Assembly (NCBI RefSeq): GCF_030762805.1 | Contig: NZ_CP129113.1 | Coordinates: 1,564,001-1,628,000 of the forward strand | Reading direction: 5' to 3' | DNA length: 64,000 bases | DNA from: Aciduricibacillus chroicocephali | Lineage (GTDB): Bacteria > Bacillota > Bacilli > Bacillales > Amphibacillaceae | Shown here: positions 1-12,721 of the stretch, piece after piece | How the letters are laid out: each line of letters opens with the position of its first letter | Position numbering within the stretch: position 1 is the first letter of the stretch | Program-made: the position numbers and the translations under genes | Notes under the pieces: generated by a model | Database searches by the model: none | Seen by the model: the letters and a program-made list of their open reading frames with translations, nothing else | Told to the model about the DNA's origin: nothing

Positions 1-278
1 TCGTCTTCTTCAATTAATGTATTAAGAACTTCTTCGACCATTTCCCACTCTTCATCCGATTCAATCGGGAATAGAGCTAGGTCATCTTCTTCAGATTCCG
101 CTTCTTCATAACGGAAAGCATATACTTCCACTTCTTCATCATCCTCTGCCTCTGCAGGGACAAGTGCGATATAAGTCTGGTTGTTCTCTTCTACATCAAA
201 AGTATAGAGAACTTCAAATAGATGCTCTTCACCATTTTCATCAGGGATGATAATACGTTCGTTTTCTTCTAGTGCCAT
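1..278 (-). CDS. yrzB: DUF1292 family protein YrzB (3' end cut by window)
   Basis: Small, very acidic protein opening MALEENERIIIPDENG and running about 92 codons to the window edge without a stop, so its C-terminus is missing. The sequence is the DUF1292 pattern (IIIPDENG..HLFEVLYTFDVEENQTYIALVP, then Glu/Asp-rich). No biochemical role is established for the family. It closes the conserved ireB-yqgF-yrzB cluster. ATG at 278 follows GGAGGCG. The gap to yqgF upstream is only 13 bases, so the two are probably cotranscribed. Confidence 0.85.
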   Translation of the reverse strand, partial: MALEENERIIIPDENGEEHLFEVLYTFDVEENNQTYIALVPAEAEDDEEVEVYAFRYEEAESEEDDLALFPIESDEEWEMVEEVLNTLIEED

Positions 279-291
279 TGTAAAACGCCTC

Positions 292-708
292 CTATTTTCT
301 CGAATCAAGATAGCCTTGCAAAATCATGTTTGCAGCCATTTTATCTATTACTTTTTTGCGCTTCTTCCTGCTAAGATCTGCTTCAAGCAGGACTCGCTCG
401 GCAGCCATCGTTGTGAGACGCTCATCCCAGAGGATCGCTTTGATGCCATATTTTCTTTCCAAACGGTTTGCAAAGATGCGGGAGGCCTCGCCACGCGGTC
501 CAATCGTGCCATTCATATTCTTTGGCAGACCGACAACAGCAAGCTCAACTCCATGTGTGTTGATGATTTCCTCCAACTCCTCATCAGCCGTGGACATATC
601 TGATTCATTCCAATGTATAGTCGTAAGCCCCTGGGCCGTCCAGCCGAGCTCATCGCTCAGCGAGACGCCAATTGTTTTGGAGCCTACATCCAGTCCCATG
701 ATTTTCAT
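292..708 (-). CDS. yqgF: Holliday junction resolvase-like / pre-16S rRNA nuclease YqgF
   Basis: 138-residue RNase H-fold protein of the YqgF/RuvX family (YrrK in B. subtilis), implicated in 16S rRNA 5'-end maturation and resembling Holliday junction resolvases. Visible are the N-terminal acidic motif [15 protein letters not shown] (first catalytic Asp near residue 7), [10 protein letters not shown] near residue 60 and the late DERLTT motif near residue 95. Length is normal. Its start overlaps the ireB stop by four bases (ATGA), showing translational coupling. Family assignment is firm; which activity matters in vivo is knowledge from relatives. Confidence 0.93.
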   Translation of the reverse strand: MKIMGLDVGSKTIGVSLSDELGWTAQGLTTIHWNESDMSTADEELEEIINTHGVELAVVGLPKNMNGTIGPRGEASRIFANRLERKYGIKAILWDERLTTMAAERVLLEADLSRKKRKKVIDKMAANMILQGYLDSRK

Positions 709-977
709 TGATTCTCCCGTTTCTTTGAATCGAGATAAAATTTAACAAGCTCCTCAATAACTTCATCTCTCTCAACTTTTCGTATCAGATTGCGGGCATC
801 CTTATGCCTCGGTATATAAGCAGGATCGCCTGAAAGCAGATAACCGACAATCTGGTTGATCGGGTTGTAGCCTTTCTCACTCAACGATTCATGCACTGAA
901 AAGAGAATCTTCTCTATATCCTGTTCGAATGGCTCTTCTGAGAAGTTAAACTTCATTGTTTTATCAATAAAGCTCAT
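705..977 (-). CDS. ireB: IreB family regulatory phosphoprotein
   Basis: 90-residue protein [15 protein letters not shown]..., the UPF0297/IreB family (YrzL in B. subtilis). In enterococci IreB is phosphorylated by the PASTA kinase IreK on N-terminal threonines and modulates cephalosporin resistance; Thr7 lies in the conserved DKTMKF motif. I chose ATG at 977 because GGGGTG lies six bases upstream and homologues begin at this Met; an in-frame TTG at 986 is less likely. It lies between alaS and yqgF, the usual alaS-ireB-yqgF order. Confidence 0.9.
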   Translation of the reverse strand: MSFIDKTMKFNFSEEPFEQDIEKILFSVHESLSEKGYNPINQIVGYLLSGDPAYIPRHKDARNLIRKVERDEVIEELVKFYLDSKKRENQ

Positions 978-1071
978 CAACAACACCCCGTTCCATACTT
1001 TGCCTTCTTTTACCCCATTCTAACATGTTTGCATCAATTATTATATCTTTTTGCGGATATAAAAGCGAATG

Positions 1072-3714
1072 TCATCCATTGATTATGTCTGAGACATACT
1101 GTTTCGCACTTTCAAGCGCTTCACCGATTTTAGAAGCATCCTTGGCACCAGCTTGAGCCATGTCCGGACGTCCACCGCCGCCGCCGCCACATATTGATGC
1201 AGCCTGTTTGATCAGATTGCCCGCATGGAACCCCTGTCCAGTCAACTCTTTGGAAATACCAGCTGCGAATTGGACTTTTCCGTCATTCGCTGCAGCGAGC
1301 AAGACGATTGCTGGTTCTAGCTTAGCTTTCAAATCATCAACCATATTACGCAATTGGTTCATATCTTTCGCATCAACTTGTTCTGCAAGCAGCTTCACAT
1401 CTCCGAAGCTTACCGCTTTATCAACAATACCTGATGCTTCAAGGTTTGCCAGTTTTGCAGCAAGTGATTCATTTGTTTTGCCAAGTGAACGAATTTCATC
1501 AAACTGGGCTGCAATGCGTTCAGGTACTTTTTCATCAGTTGTCTTGAGAGCAGCTGCTGATTTAGCAAGCACATTCAATTTACCAGTTGTCCATTCATAA
1601 GCGAATTGTCCAGTGACTGCTTCAATTCTTCGGGTACCTGCACCAATTCCTGATTCGGAAACAATTTTGAATATGCCGATTTCAGAAGTGTTGTAAACAT
1701 GGCAACCGCCGCAAAGCTCAAGGCTGTAATCGCCAATCTGTACTACACGTACGATATCACCATATTTTTCGCCGAACAATGCCATGGCACCCATCTGCTT
1801 CGCTTCATCAATTGGTTTTAAATCGATTTGTAAAGAGATTCCTTCCCAAATCTTTTCGTTAACGATCTGTTCAATCTGCGCAAGTTCTTCTTCCGTAATC
1901 GCATTGAAGTGGCTGAAGTCAAAACGCAGGCGATCTGGTGTTACAAGGGATCCTGCCTGGTTAACATGCGCACCGAGTACGTCCTTCAATGCCTGATGAA
2001 GCAAGTGCGTTGCTGTATGGTTTTTTACGATGTTCGTACGGAAACGCTTATCTACAAGCGCACGTACTGTATCACCAGCAGATACTTTTCCTTCTTCAAT
2101 GACGACTGTGTGCATGTTTTGGCCTTTTGGCGCCTTCTGAACATCTTTAACATATGCTTTGAATCCATCAGCGTACAAATAGCCGTTATCAGAGATCTGT
2201 CCACCACTCTCAGCATAGAAAGGTGTCTTTTCAAGGAATAAGAGAACTTCATCACCTGCCCCAGCATGATCAGCGACTTCACCATCACGGACGATTACAG
2301 ACACTTTTGTTTCGATATCCTTGTTTTCATAACCTACAAACTCGCTCTGAGCATCAATTTTCATCAATACTTCATCCTGGACACCCATTGACTCAGACTG
2401 CTGGCGGGCACTGCGGGCACGCTCACGCTGTTTCTCCATTTCAGCTTCGAAACCTGCCTCATCGACTGTGAAGCCTTCTTCAGCAACGTATTCTTCAGTC
2501 AGCTCTTTCGGGAACCCATATGTGTCGTAAAGACGGAACGCTTCTTCTCCAGGGAAGATGCTGTTGCCTTTTTCGCGTTCTTTTTTCATGATGGACGTAA
2601 GCATTTCCAATCCGTCATGCAATGTTTCATGGAAACGTTCTTCTTCTGTCTTGATAATCTTCTCAATGTAGTCTTTCTGGTCAATAACATTTGGATAGAA
2701 GTCCTTCATGATGTTGCCGACAGTATCGACAAGCTTGTACATGAACGGCTTATCAATGCCAATTTCCTTCGCGAAACGAACGGCACGGCGCAACAATCTT
2801 CTTAGAACGTAACCGCGACCTTCATTAGAAGGAAGAGCATGGTCAGCAATTGCAAAAGAAACAGTACGAATATGATCAGCAATTACACGATAGGCGCGAT
2901 CGTGAACTTCTGATTTACCATAATTCACATTTGCAAGTTCCTGTGTCTTTTCAATAATAGGCATGAACAGATCTGTATCAAAGTTCGTCGGCACTTCTTG
3001 AATGACGGATACAATTCGTTCCAGACCCATCCCTGTATCAATGTTCTTCTGCGGAAGCGGAGTATACGTGTCATCCGGGTTATGGTTGAACTGTGAGAAC
3101 ACAAGATTCCAGATCTCTAGATAGCGTTCGTTCTCTCCACCTGGGTACAATTCAGGATCGTCCGGGTCATTACCAAGGCTCTCACCGCGATCATAGAAGA
3201 TTTCCGTATTCGGACCACTAGGGCCTTCACCGATGTCCCAGAAGTTCTCTTCAATGCGGATGATCCGCTCTTCAGGAATCTTAATATCATTGAGCCAGAT
3301 ATCATATGCTTCGTCGTCCTCCGGGTGAACCGTTACAGATAGCTTCTCAGGATCAAAGCCAATCCATTTGTCGCCTGTAAGGAATTCCCAAGCAAATTCA
3401 ATTGCTTCTTTTTTAAAGTAGTCTCCAATTGAGAAATTCCCCATCATCTCAAAGAATGTATGATGGCGCGCTGTGAAGCCTACATTCTCAATGTCATTCG
3501 TGCGGATTGATTTCTGTACATTGCAAAGACGCGGATTCTCAGGGACAATCGTACCATCGAAATATTTCTTAAGTGTTGCAACACCACTGTTGATCCAGAG
3601 CAAAGTCGGATCATCTTTCGGGACGAGTGAAGCGCTCGGTTCAATATGATGCCCTTTTTCCTCAAAAAATTGCAAAAATAGCTTTCTAACTTCTGCTGAT
3701 GTCATTTTTTTCAT
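1072..3714 (-). CDS. alaS: alanyl-tRNA synthetase
   Basis: 880-residue class II AlaRS, the normal bacterial length. N-terminal aminoacylation core carries [13 protein letters not shown] and [15 protein letters not shown] (motif 3 region, about residues 300-315). The editing domain shows the zinc-ligand pairs HTATH (about 566-570) and CGGCH (about 665-670), which deacylate Ser/Gly-tRNA(Ala). The C-Ala domain has the conserved glycine run followed by RPDMAQAG near the end. ATG at 3714 follows AGGAGG with good spacing. Transcription is controlled by the T-box leader immediately upstream. All expected catalytic and editing motifs are present. Confidence 0.98.
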   Translation of the reverse strand: MKKMTSAEVRKLFLQFFEEKGHHIEPSASLVPKDDPTLLWINSGVATLKKYFDGTIVPENPRLCNVQKSIRTNDIENVGFTARHHTFFEMMGNFSIGDYFKKEAIEFAWEFLTGDKWIGFDPEKLSVTVHPEDDEAYDIWLNDIKIPEERIIRIEENFWDIGEGPSGPNTEIFYDRGESLGNDPDDPELYPGGENERYLEIWNLVFSQFNHNPDDTYTPLPQKNIDTGMGLERIVSVIQEVPTNFDTDLFMPIIEKTQELANVNYGKSEVHDRAYRVIADHIRTVSFAIADHALPSNEGRGYVLRRLLRRAVRFAKEIGIDKPFMYKLVDTVGNIMKDFYPNVIDQKDYIEKIIKTEEERFHETLHDGLEMLTSIMKKEREKGNSIFPGEEAFRLYDTYGFPKELTEEYVAEEGFTVDEAGFEAEMEKQRERARSARQQSESMGVQDEVLMKIDAQSEFVGYENKDIETKVSVIVRDGEVADHAGAGDEVLLFLEKTPFYAESGGQISDNGYLYADGFKAYVKDVQKAPKGQNMHTVVIEEGKVSAGDTVRALVDKRFRTNIVKNHTATHLLHQALKDVLGAHVNQAGSLVTPDRLRFDFSHFNAITEEELAQIEQIVNEKIWEGISLQIDLKPIDEAKQMGAMALFGEKYGDIVRVVQIGDYSLELCGGCHVYNTSEIGIFKIVSESGIGAGTRRIEAVTGQFAYEWTTGKLNVLAKSAAALKTTDEKVPERIAAQFDEIRSLGKTNESLAAKLANLEASGIVDKAVSFGDVKLLAEQVDAKDMNQLRNMVDDLKAKLEPAIVLLAAANDGKVQFAAGISKELTGQGFHAGNLIKQAASICGGGGGGRPDMAQAGAKDASKIGEALESAKQYVSDIING

Positions 3715-3737
3715 TCGTTGAACCTCCTATATGTAAA

Positions 3738-3998
3738 AATAAAAAACCCGTCTCTGCCTGAAGCAGGGACGAGTTTTGAAATCGCGGTACCACCCTAATT
3801 ATGGACAGTTTTCGTCCGTCCATCACTTAACCATTGTAACGGCTGGTCGCCGGCGGGTATTAGCCGCACTCGGGCCGAGCTTTCTGCGAGTTGCACATCC
3901 GGAATCCCTTTCAGCCTTGGGGAAACCTCTCTTGTCTGTCAATTGAACAAGTTTCGCATACTTATGGCCTTCTTCGTATTACTCATATCAACTATGCG
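3738..3998 (-). promoter_or_regulatory. T-box leader (Ala) controlling alaS, with terminator
   Basis: Read on the minus strand, the leader ends with the T-box AGGGTGGTACCGCGAT (around 3782-3798) and then an intrinsic terminator, stem CTCGTCCCTGC/GCAGAGACGGG with T-tract, at about 3738-3776. Stem I features CAAGAGAGG and AAGGCTGAAAG are visible upstream. The specifier appears to be GCT (Ala) at 3878-3880, in the context GAAAGCT, the position shared by the other two T-boxes of this window. The bulge UGGU would pair with a tRNA 3' end ACCA, as expected for tRNA(Ala). Uncharged tRNA(Ala) should stabilise the antiterminator. Confidence 0.93.
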
Positions 3999-4003
3999 AT
4001 ATT

Positions 4004-4032
4004 ATATTAATGGACTCGACATCATTTGTCAA
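4004..4032 (-). promoter_or_regulatory. sigma-A promoter of the alaS T-box transcript
   Basis: On the minus strand TTGACA (4027-4032) and TAATAT (4004-4009) are separated by 17 bases. The -35 lies inside the last codons of the upstream perM-like gene. The predicted start near 3998 places the whole T-box in the transcript. Confidence 0.75.
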
Positions 4033-5095
4033 TCTTTCCGTATGTCTTAAGCTGCATAAACGATGTATGAATAATCGTAAGCAGTGGTACTGCAATGACC
4101 ATCCCGATGATCCCGCCTATTTCTCCCCCGAGTAGCAATGCAAACAGGATTGCTACCGGATGAATCCGAACGGACCTTCCCATAATGAAAGGCGACAGGA
4201 GATTGCTCTCTATTAGCTGAATCCCAAAGACCGATATAAGTACATAGACGATAAGCTTCGGTGACATGCTGAGCGCAATTAGTATTGCTGGAGCTGCTCC
4301 AATAATTGGACCGAAATACGGAATCAAGTTCGTAAAGCTCATGATGATTGCAAGCAAAAGTGCATAGTCTAAGTGCAGGAAGGAAAACACGATATAGGTG
4401 GCAATCCCGACAAACAAGCAAACGAGCGCTTGTCCGCGCAAATAATTACCGAGACTGTCATCTGTAGCGCGTACAATAATTCCTGCCTGTCCATGATATC
4501 GATCCGGCAGTAGTTTCTTGAAAAATCCACGAATCAAATCATAGTCTTTCAAAAAGTAAAAAACGAGTACAGGAATGACAGTTAGGAAAATGATCAGATC
4601 GAATATTTTCGTAAAACCGCCAGCCCATTTTCCGAGCATTTGCTCCATTGCTGACTCAGCTTTCAGGAACAGTTCATCAAGCTGTCCGTGTACAGCATCC
4701 GGCAAAAATGATGTTGATGCATAAAGCCTTGCAGTCAAATCACGATACATATTGGATAATTCGGGCAGCTGATCCCGAAGTTCCGCCAATTGCCTGATTA
4801 CTGCCGGGTATAACTGATAGCAAAGTGTTCCGATACTTGCAAAGAACACGAGATAAACGATTAGAATTGCAAGCCCCTTTGGGATTTTCCACTTATATAG
4901 CGCCCCAATGATCGGTTCAAGCAAATATGCGATGAGGGCTGCTACAAAGAAAGGAGCCAGAATCCGCCATATAAATGCCAGGACAGTCTCATATAGAGGA
5001 TATAACAGAAATAGAAGGTAAATGATGACAAGGCCAAGTATTGTAAGCAATGCAAGGCGCAACAGCTGGTTGGTCCGTTCTCTGCCCGGCATCAT
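4022..5095 (-). CDS. yrrI: AI-2E transporter family (PerM/YrrI) membrane protein
   Basis: 357-residue polytopic membrane protein of the AI-2E transporter/PerM family (YrrI in B. subtilis). Hydrophobic segments lie at about residues 10-35, 38-60, 65-90, 150-175, 215-245, 250-280 and 305-345. The conserved signature TNLIPYFGPIIGAAPA is near residues 255-270. Family members export small molecules or ions, but the substrate of this branch is unknown. The start has tandem ATGs (5095/5092) behind GAGGAAAC. It lies just upstream of alaS, as in B. subtilis. Its stop codon overlaps the alaS promoter -35 region. Confidence 0.88.
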   Translation of the reverse strand: MMPGRERTNQLLRLALLTILGLVIIYLLFLLYPLYETVLAFIWRILAPFFVAALIAYLLEPIIGALYKWKIPKGLAILIVYLVFFASIGTLCYQLYPAVIRQLAELRDQLPELSNMYRDLTARLYASTSFLPDAVHGQLDELFLKAESAMEQMLGKWAGGFTKIFDLIIFLTVIPVLVFYFLKDYDLIRGFFKKLLPDRYHGQAGIIVRATDDSLGNYLRGQALVCLFVGIATYIVFSFLHLDYALLLAIIMSFTNLIPYFGPIIGAAPAILIALSMSPKLIVYVLISVFGIQLIESNLLSPFIMGRSVRIHPVAILFALLLGGEIGGIIGMVIAVPLLTIIHTSFMQLKTYGKIDK

Positions 5096-5119
5096 CGGTT
5101 AGTTTCCTCAACTATAATT

Positions 5120-5317
5120 CTACTGAACCTGCCAAGCATCTTCATTCTGCCCATCAATCAGGTCATTTATTGCCGTCAAAGTCCCGTCCGATTCAACTTG
5201 GTATATTTCGAGTTTTCCATTATTATCTGCAATTTCAATAAAACAATGCCAGCAATAGAATTGATTTTCGGCAATTCTTCCAAGGTCGATACTGTTGCAA
5301 TTCGGGCAGCGCATCAT
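5120..5317 (-). CDS. small zinc-ribbon protein (YrzR-like hypothetical)
   Basis: 65-residue protein starting MMRCPNCNSIDLG. It contains CPNC (about residues 4-7) and CWHC (about 20-23), a four-cysteine zinc-ribbon arrangement, followed by an acidic tail with no further motif. ATG at 5317 was chosen because AAGGAG lies eight bases upstream; a TTG at 5323 would be too close to that site. It sits between recD2 and the PerM-like gene, where B. subtilis has small uncharacterised genes. Metal binding is inferred from the cysteines only. Confidence 0.75.
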   Translation of the reverse strand: MMRCPNCNSIDLGRIAENQFYCWHCFIEIADNNGKLEIYQVESDGTLTAINDLIDGQNEDAWQVQ

Positions 5318-5385
5318 GGTCAAAACTCCTTGTTTTCAAAGATTTTATCCATAATGGTCGCCAGAATTTGCAAATTGTATACATA

Positions 5386-7770
5386 TTACATGAAATCATA
5401 GGGTGAAAGTGAAGGATCTTCGTCAAGTATCTCCATTTCCGTACCATCTTCAAGTTCAACTGTTGCAATCAGTTCCCCCTCTGCTGCAACAACAGCAGAT
5501 GATTCTTCCTTGCCAAACCGGATCAGAAGCTTCTCTTTAAGACTCGTATAACGGCTATTCGTATCAATCGTCCGGATTCCCCTCATGAAAGCCTCGGATT
5601 CACCGCAAATGATAAGAGTCTGCTTGCTTCTCGTAATCGCCGTATAAAGAAGATTTTTTTTCAACATGCGTGTATAGGAAAATGCGACCGGCAAGATAAC
5701 ATTTGGAAACTCACTGCCTTGCGATTTATGAATTGAGATGCAATAGGCATGCATCAGATTTCCGTAATCCGGACGCTCATAAACAACTTCCTTATCATCA
5801 AAAGCGACTACAATCTGCTCTTTCTTTTCCGTATTCTCATTCGCCCTGAAAATCGCTACAATTTCTCCAATATCACCGTTGTACACGCCATCTTCAGGCT
5901 GATTAACGAGTTGAAGCACTTTATCGCCAATCCGGAAAATCACTTCCATAAACTTGACTTCCCGCTTCTTCTCGGCCGGTGGATTGATCAATTCTTGCAA
6001 TGTTTTATTAATAATATTGATTCCAGCCTGGGATCTGTAAATCGGCGCAAGTACCTGCAAGTCACGAGTATCCATCCCCTTGGCGACAGCCCGCTGGAAA
6101 ACTTGTGTAACAACACTTACTACATCCCCCTCGCGGCATGGGATAAAGCTGAAATCTTTTGCATTTGCAAGACTTTGCGGTGTCAGCGTGTCATGCTTAA
6201 TTTCATGAGCAAGCTGGATGATTTTGGATCCCTCTTTCTGACGATATACTTCATCGAGCGTCACAGCGGGGATCATCTCGCTCTGCAAGAGGTCTGTCAG
6301 CACCTGGCCAGGACCGACTGATGGAAGCTGATCTTCATCTCCAACGAGAAGAACTTGCATATCCTTTGGAATTGCCCTAAACAGATTATGCGCAAGCCAG
6401 ATGTCGACCATTGAGAACTCATCAATGATAAGCAGTTTGCCGGAAAGCGGCTCATCCTGATCTTTGCCAAATCCAGAATGACCATCCCAGCCAAGCAGTC
6501 GGTGAATTGTCGTTGCAGGCAGCCCTGTTGATTCCTGAAGCCGTTTTGCAGCACGGCCTGTAGGAGCACAGAGTATGAATGGATACTCTTCCTTCGTCTC
6601 ATAATATTCGGGGTCTAGCTCCAGTTCATGCGCCGCAGCATAAGCTTTCAAGATACCTTTGACAACGGTCGTTTTCCCCGTACCCGGACCGCCAGTGAGA
6701 ATCATAACCTTTGAGTGGAGAGCTTTTTCAATCGCGTTGAATTGCTCTTTGCCGTAACTGAGTACTTCTGTTTCTTCAATATCTCCGATCATTTGCAAAA
6801 GTTCAGCATCTGGAAGCGAGAATTCAAGCTCCTCCCGCATAATCCGTTCCATATGTGAACAAAAGCGATCTTCAGCATAATAAAGTGATGGCAGATAGCA
6901 GCGCTCTTCCTGAATGATGACCGTTTTCTCTGCATTCAGTCTTCTCAATTGTTCAATGATTTTTTCAGAGGTAAGGTCTGGTGTCTGTAAAAGTTCAAGA
7001 ATCCGCTCCGTACATTCATCAAGCGGCAAATAAACATGTCCTTCCGAAGAACTTTTTTGCAAAACGAACATGCACCCGGCACCAATGCGGTTCGGATGAT
7101 CAGCAGCAAGGCCATTTTGTCTCGCAATATTGTCCGCAGTCTGAAAACCGAACCCTTCAATATCGTAAACAAATCTGTAAGGATCCTTATCAAGCAGCTC
7201 TACAGCCTCCTCACGATATTGCTTGTAAATCTTCTGGGCAAGCTTAAGGCCGATATCATGTTTGGATAAATAGATGACTACCCGCTCGAATCCCTGATTC
7301 TCCCGAAGTGTACGCGCAAGGCCTCTTGCCGTATCCTCCCCGAGGCCGGGAACCTCTTTCAATACATCTTCGTTTTGCAAAATCTTCTCAATCGCATTCA
7401 TGCCGAGATGTCGGATGATTTTCTGTGCAGTCTTCAAACCGACACCGAAAAAAAGGTCGCTCGCCAAATACTCAGCAAGCCCCTCCTCTGTGTCAGGTAT
7501 GAATGTCTGGTAACGTTCGACCTGATACTGCATACCAAATTTGGCATGGGTAATAAGCCTGCCGAAAAACATATATGTTTCACCAGGCTGGAGACCTGCA
7601 ATATAGCCTTTGACAACGATGTCCTTTTCGTTAATGTCTTCATTCGTCTCAATGACCCTGATTTTCGCAATTGCGAATTGCTCGGCCTCATTCTGAAAAA
7701 TCGTATGCAGCCATTCCCCTTTGATGAACCGCTCGTTTCCCTGTTCAGTTGATTGCATTTCTAAAGCCAT
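5386..7770 (-). CDS. recD2: ATP-dependent RecD2 DNA helicase
   Basis: 794-residue RecD-like superfamily 1B 5'-3' helicase that acts without RecBC, as in B. subtilis YrrC, in DNA repair and replication-fork maintenance. The N-terminal region carries the RecD2-specific extension and helix-hairpin-helix segment (VPGLGEDTARGLA, about residues 140-155). The motor shows Walker A GGPGTGKTTVVKG (about 355-367), Walker B LLIIDEFSMVD (about 440) and the late SH3-like/helicase motif YCISIHKSQGSEF (about 690). ATG at 7770 follows GAAAGG; the ORF extends to a TTG at 7779 without support. Confidence 0.96.
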   Translation of the reverse strand: MALEMQSTEQGNERFIKGEWLHTIFQNEAEQFAIAKIRVIETNEDINEKDIVVKGYIAGLQPGETYMFFGRLITHAKFGMQYQVERYQTFIPDTEEGLAEYLASDLFFGVGLKTAQKIIRHLGMNAIEKILQNEDVLKEVPGLGEDTARGLARTLRENQGFERVVIYLSKHDIGLKLAQKIYKQYREEAVELLDKDPYRFVYDIEGFGFQTADNIARQNGLAADHPNRIGAGCMFVLQKSSSEGHVYLPLDECTERILELLQTPDLTSEKIIEQLRRLNAEKTVIIQEERCYLPSLYYAEDRFCSHMERIMREELEFSLPDAELLQMIGDIEETEVLSYGKEQFNAIEKALHSKVMILTGGPGTGKTTVVKGILKAYAAAHELELDPEYYETKEEYPFILCAPTGRAAKRLQESTGLPATTIHRLLGWDGHSGFGKDQDEPLSGKLLIIDEFSMVDIWLAHNLFRAIPKDMQVLLVGDEDQLPSVGPGQVLTDLLQSEMIPAVTLDEVYRQKEGSKIIQLAHEIKHDTLTPQSLANAKDFSFIPCREGDVVSVVTQVFQRAVAKGMDTRDLQVLAPIYRSQAGINIINKTLQELINPPAEKKREVKFMEVIFRIGDKVLQLVNQPEDGVYNGDIGEIVAIFRANENTEKKEQIVVAFDDKEVVYERPDYGNLMHAYCISIHKSQGSEFPNVILPVAFSYTRMLKKNLLYTAITRSKQTLIICGESEAFMRGIRTIDTNSRYTSLKEKLLIRFGKEESSAVVAAEGELIATVELEDGTEMEILDEDPSLSPYDFM

Positions 7771-7799
7771 GAAAAACAACCTTTCTATTACTGCGCCGC

Positions 7800-10718
<2,919 letters not shown>

Positions 10719-10758
10719 CTCAATAATCCCGTCCCTGTAGCAAATTTGAATTTATTCT

Positions 10759-11178
10759 TTAAATATAGAACATATAGGACTCTCTCGGTTCGTCGTCACC
10801 ATAGTGAACGAGATCATCCAAAGTCGTTGTATCAAGTACATCCTTAACTGCATCACGGATGCGAATCCAGAGCGCCTGTTTTGCCGGTTCTTCATCCTCG
10901 ATGCCTTCTACAGGTGTGATCGGCCCTTCCAGGACACGGATGATGTCTCCCGATGTAATTTCTTTCGGGTCTTTTGCAAGCACATAGCCGCCATAAGCAC
11001 CTCGGATACTGCGGATCAAACCCGCATTTCTGAGCGGAGCCGCCAATTGCTCTAGATAATGCTCGGAAAGGTCATTCTCCCGGGCGATTACTTTCAGTGA
11101 AGTCGGTCCCTCTCCGAACTTTCTTGCAAGTTCAATCATAATCGTAAGGCCGTATCTGCCTTTAGTCGATATCTTCAT
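10759..11178 (-). CDS. cymR: Rrf2 family cysteine metabolism regulator CymR
   Basis: 139-residue Rrf2-type winged-helix protein starting MKISTKGRYGLTIMIEL, with the helix-turn-helix around residues 25-55 (SLKVIARENDLSEHYLEQ) and the wing RSIRGAYGGYVLAKD. Unlike IscR it has no cysteines at all, so it cannot bind an Fe-S cluster. This fits CymR, which in B. subtilis represses cysteine-uptake and synthesis genes in complex with CysK. ATG 11178 follows AGAGGTG. A TATAAT box lies upstream on the minus strand near 11245. Position next to the desulfurase supports the call. Confidence 0.92.
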   Translation of the reverse strand: MKISTKGRYGLTIMIELARKFGEGPTSLKVIARENDLSEHYLEQLAAPLRNAGLIRSIRGAYGGYVLAKDPKEITSGDIIRVLEGPITPVEGIEDEEPAKQALWIRIRDAVKDVLDTTTLDDLVHYGDDEPRESYMFYI

Positions 11179-11333
11179 TATTACACCTCTTGTTATCTGT
11201 CTGGTCCGTTTCGGCCTCATATGCAAGATTGCATGCCATTCAATATTATATCACGAACGCCCACGCCTTGCATTTTCGGCGAAATCATTTACGCTTATAT
11301 TCATAATCAAGTTTTCCACAAAGGACTGATTTC

Positions 11334-12608
11334 ATGAATAGAAAACCGCTCGCCTACAGGATGCGTCCTGAAAATATAAAAGAAGTCATCGGCCAGGAGC
11401 ATCTTGTCGGCCCTGGAAAAATACTCGCCCGCATGGTTGAAGCCAAACAGCTGGCATCCATGATCCTCTTTGGCCCGCCCGGCACAGGAAAGACTTCACT
11501 TGCCATGGCGCTTACGAAAAGCCTCGGACTCCGAATGAAACTAATGAATGCTGTCACGGATAAAAAGAAAGATATGGAGATAGCCGTAGAAGAAGCGAAG
11601 ATGCAAGGCGGCCTTGTCCTCATCCTTGATGAAGTTCATCGGCTCGACAAAGGAAAACAGGACTTTCTCCTTCCTTATCTTGAGAACAATCTAATTACAC
11701 TCATCGGCTGTACGACGAGCAACCCTTACCATGCGATCAATCCGGCAATCCGCAGCCGCTGTCATCTTTTTGAACTGCATTCGTTAACTCCAGCAAATGT
11801 TAAGGAAGCAATGCAACGTGCTCTGAATGATTCTGATAAAGGATACGGTAAAGAAACAATCTCAATTACAGATGAAGCACTTGATCATTTTGCAGGAAGC
11901 GCAAACGGTGATTTACGGTCCGCTTTGAATGGTCTTGAGCTTGCTGTCGCCTCCACTCCTTCAGCAGATGATGGGGTTATTTACATTGACCTCGCCACTG
12001 CCGAGGAATGTATGCAGAAAAAAAGCTTCTCTCATGATAAAGATGGCGATGCCCATTATGACGTCCTCTCAGCTTTTCAAAAGTCAATTCGCGGTTCTGA
12101 TGTCGATGCGGCACTTCATTATCTGGGCAGATTAATAGAAGCAGGCGATCTTGACAGTATCGGCAGGCGCATGATTGTAACAGCTTATGAAGATATCGGT
12201 CTAGCCAACCCTCAGGCAGGTCCTCGGGCAATTGCCGCTGTTGAAGCTGCTGAACGTCTCGGTTTCCCTGAAGCAAGAATTCCGCTTTCTGTTGCCATCG
12301 TCGAACTCGCCCTTTCACCAAAGTCCAATACGGCATATAAAGCGCTTGATGCCGCCCTTTCGGATATACGCTCAGGCCGCAGCGGCGAAATCCCTGCCCA
12401 CCTGAAAGACGCCCATTACAGTGGCGCTAAAAAACTTGGACGCGGTGTTGAATATGCTTATCCGCACAATTATCCCGGCTCTTGGGTTGAACAGCAGTAC
12501 TTGCCAGATTCTTTGAAGAACAGGCAGTATTACAAACCGAAGAATTCAGGGAAATTCGAACAGGCACTCGGACAAGTCTATGAAAAAACGAGCAAAAATA
12601 AAAAATAG
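11334..12608 (+). CDS. rarA: replication-associated recombination protein RarA (MgsA)
   Basis: 424-residue AAA+ ATPase related to clamp-loader subunits and RuvB, acting at stalled forks. Walker A is GPPGTGKTSLA (about residues 47-57), Walker B LILDEVHRLDK (about 98-108), sensor 1 GCTTSNPYHAINPAIRSRC (about 128-146). The C-terminal part is the MgsA tetramerisation domain with YEDIGLANPQA (about 284) and ARIPLSVAIVELALSPKSN (about 318). It is divergent from cymR, as yrvN is in B. subtilis. The start has only a weak AAAGGA site. Confidence 0.95.
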   Translation: MNRKPLAYRMRPENIKEVIGQEHLVGPGKILARMVEAKQLASMILFGPPGTGKTSLAMALTKSLGLRMKLMNAVTDKKKDMEIAVEEAKMQGGLVLILDEVHRLDKGKQDFLLPYLENNLITLIGCTTSNPYHAINPAIRSRCHLFELHSLTPANVKEAMQRALNDSDKGYGKETISITDEALDHFAGSANGDLRSALNGLELAVASTPSADDGVIYIDLATAEECMQKKSFSHDKDGDAHYDVLSAFQKSIRGSDVDAALHYLGRLIEAGDLDSIGRRMIVTAYEDIGLANPQAGPRAIAAVEAAERLGFPEARIPLSVAIVELALSPKSNTAYKALDAALSDIRSGRSGEIPAHLKDAHYSGAKKLGRGVEYAYPHNYPGSWVEQQYLPDSLKNRQYYKPKNSGKFEQALGQVYEKTSKNKK

Positions 12609-12721
12609 AAACATTTTGGTATATTCATAAGCCTAGCTGGTGACAATGTAACTAGAATAAAACAGCGGCTCTGAAAAAGTGCTGCTCTCTCTATAAAGAA
12701 CTAGTTACGAAGGAGATGCTT

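Noticed and set aside
1160-1600. Open frame on the plus strand opposite alaS, with a proline run
   Set aside because: It is the complement of the conserved AlaRS glycine-rich C-terminus, without a ribosome site.
5749-6321. 190-codon plus-strand frame opposite recD2
   Set aside because: Lies wholly antisense to the conserved helicase domain; composition and start give no support.
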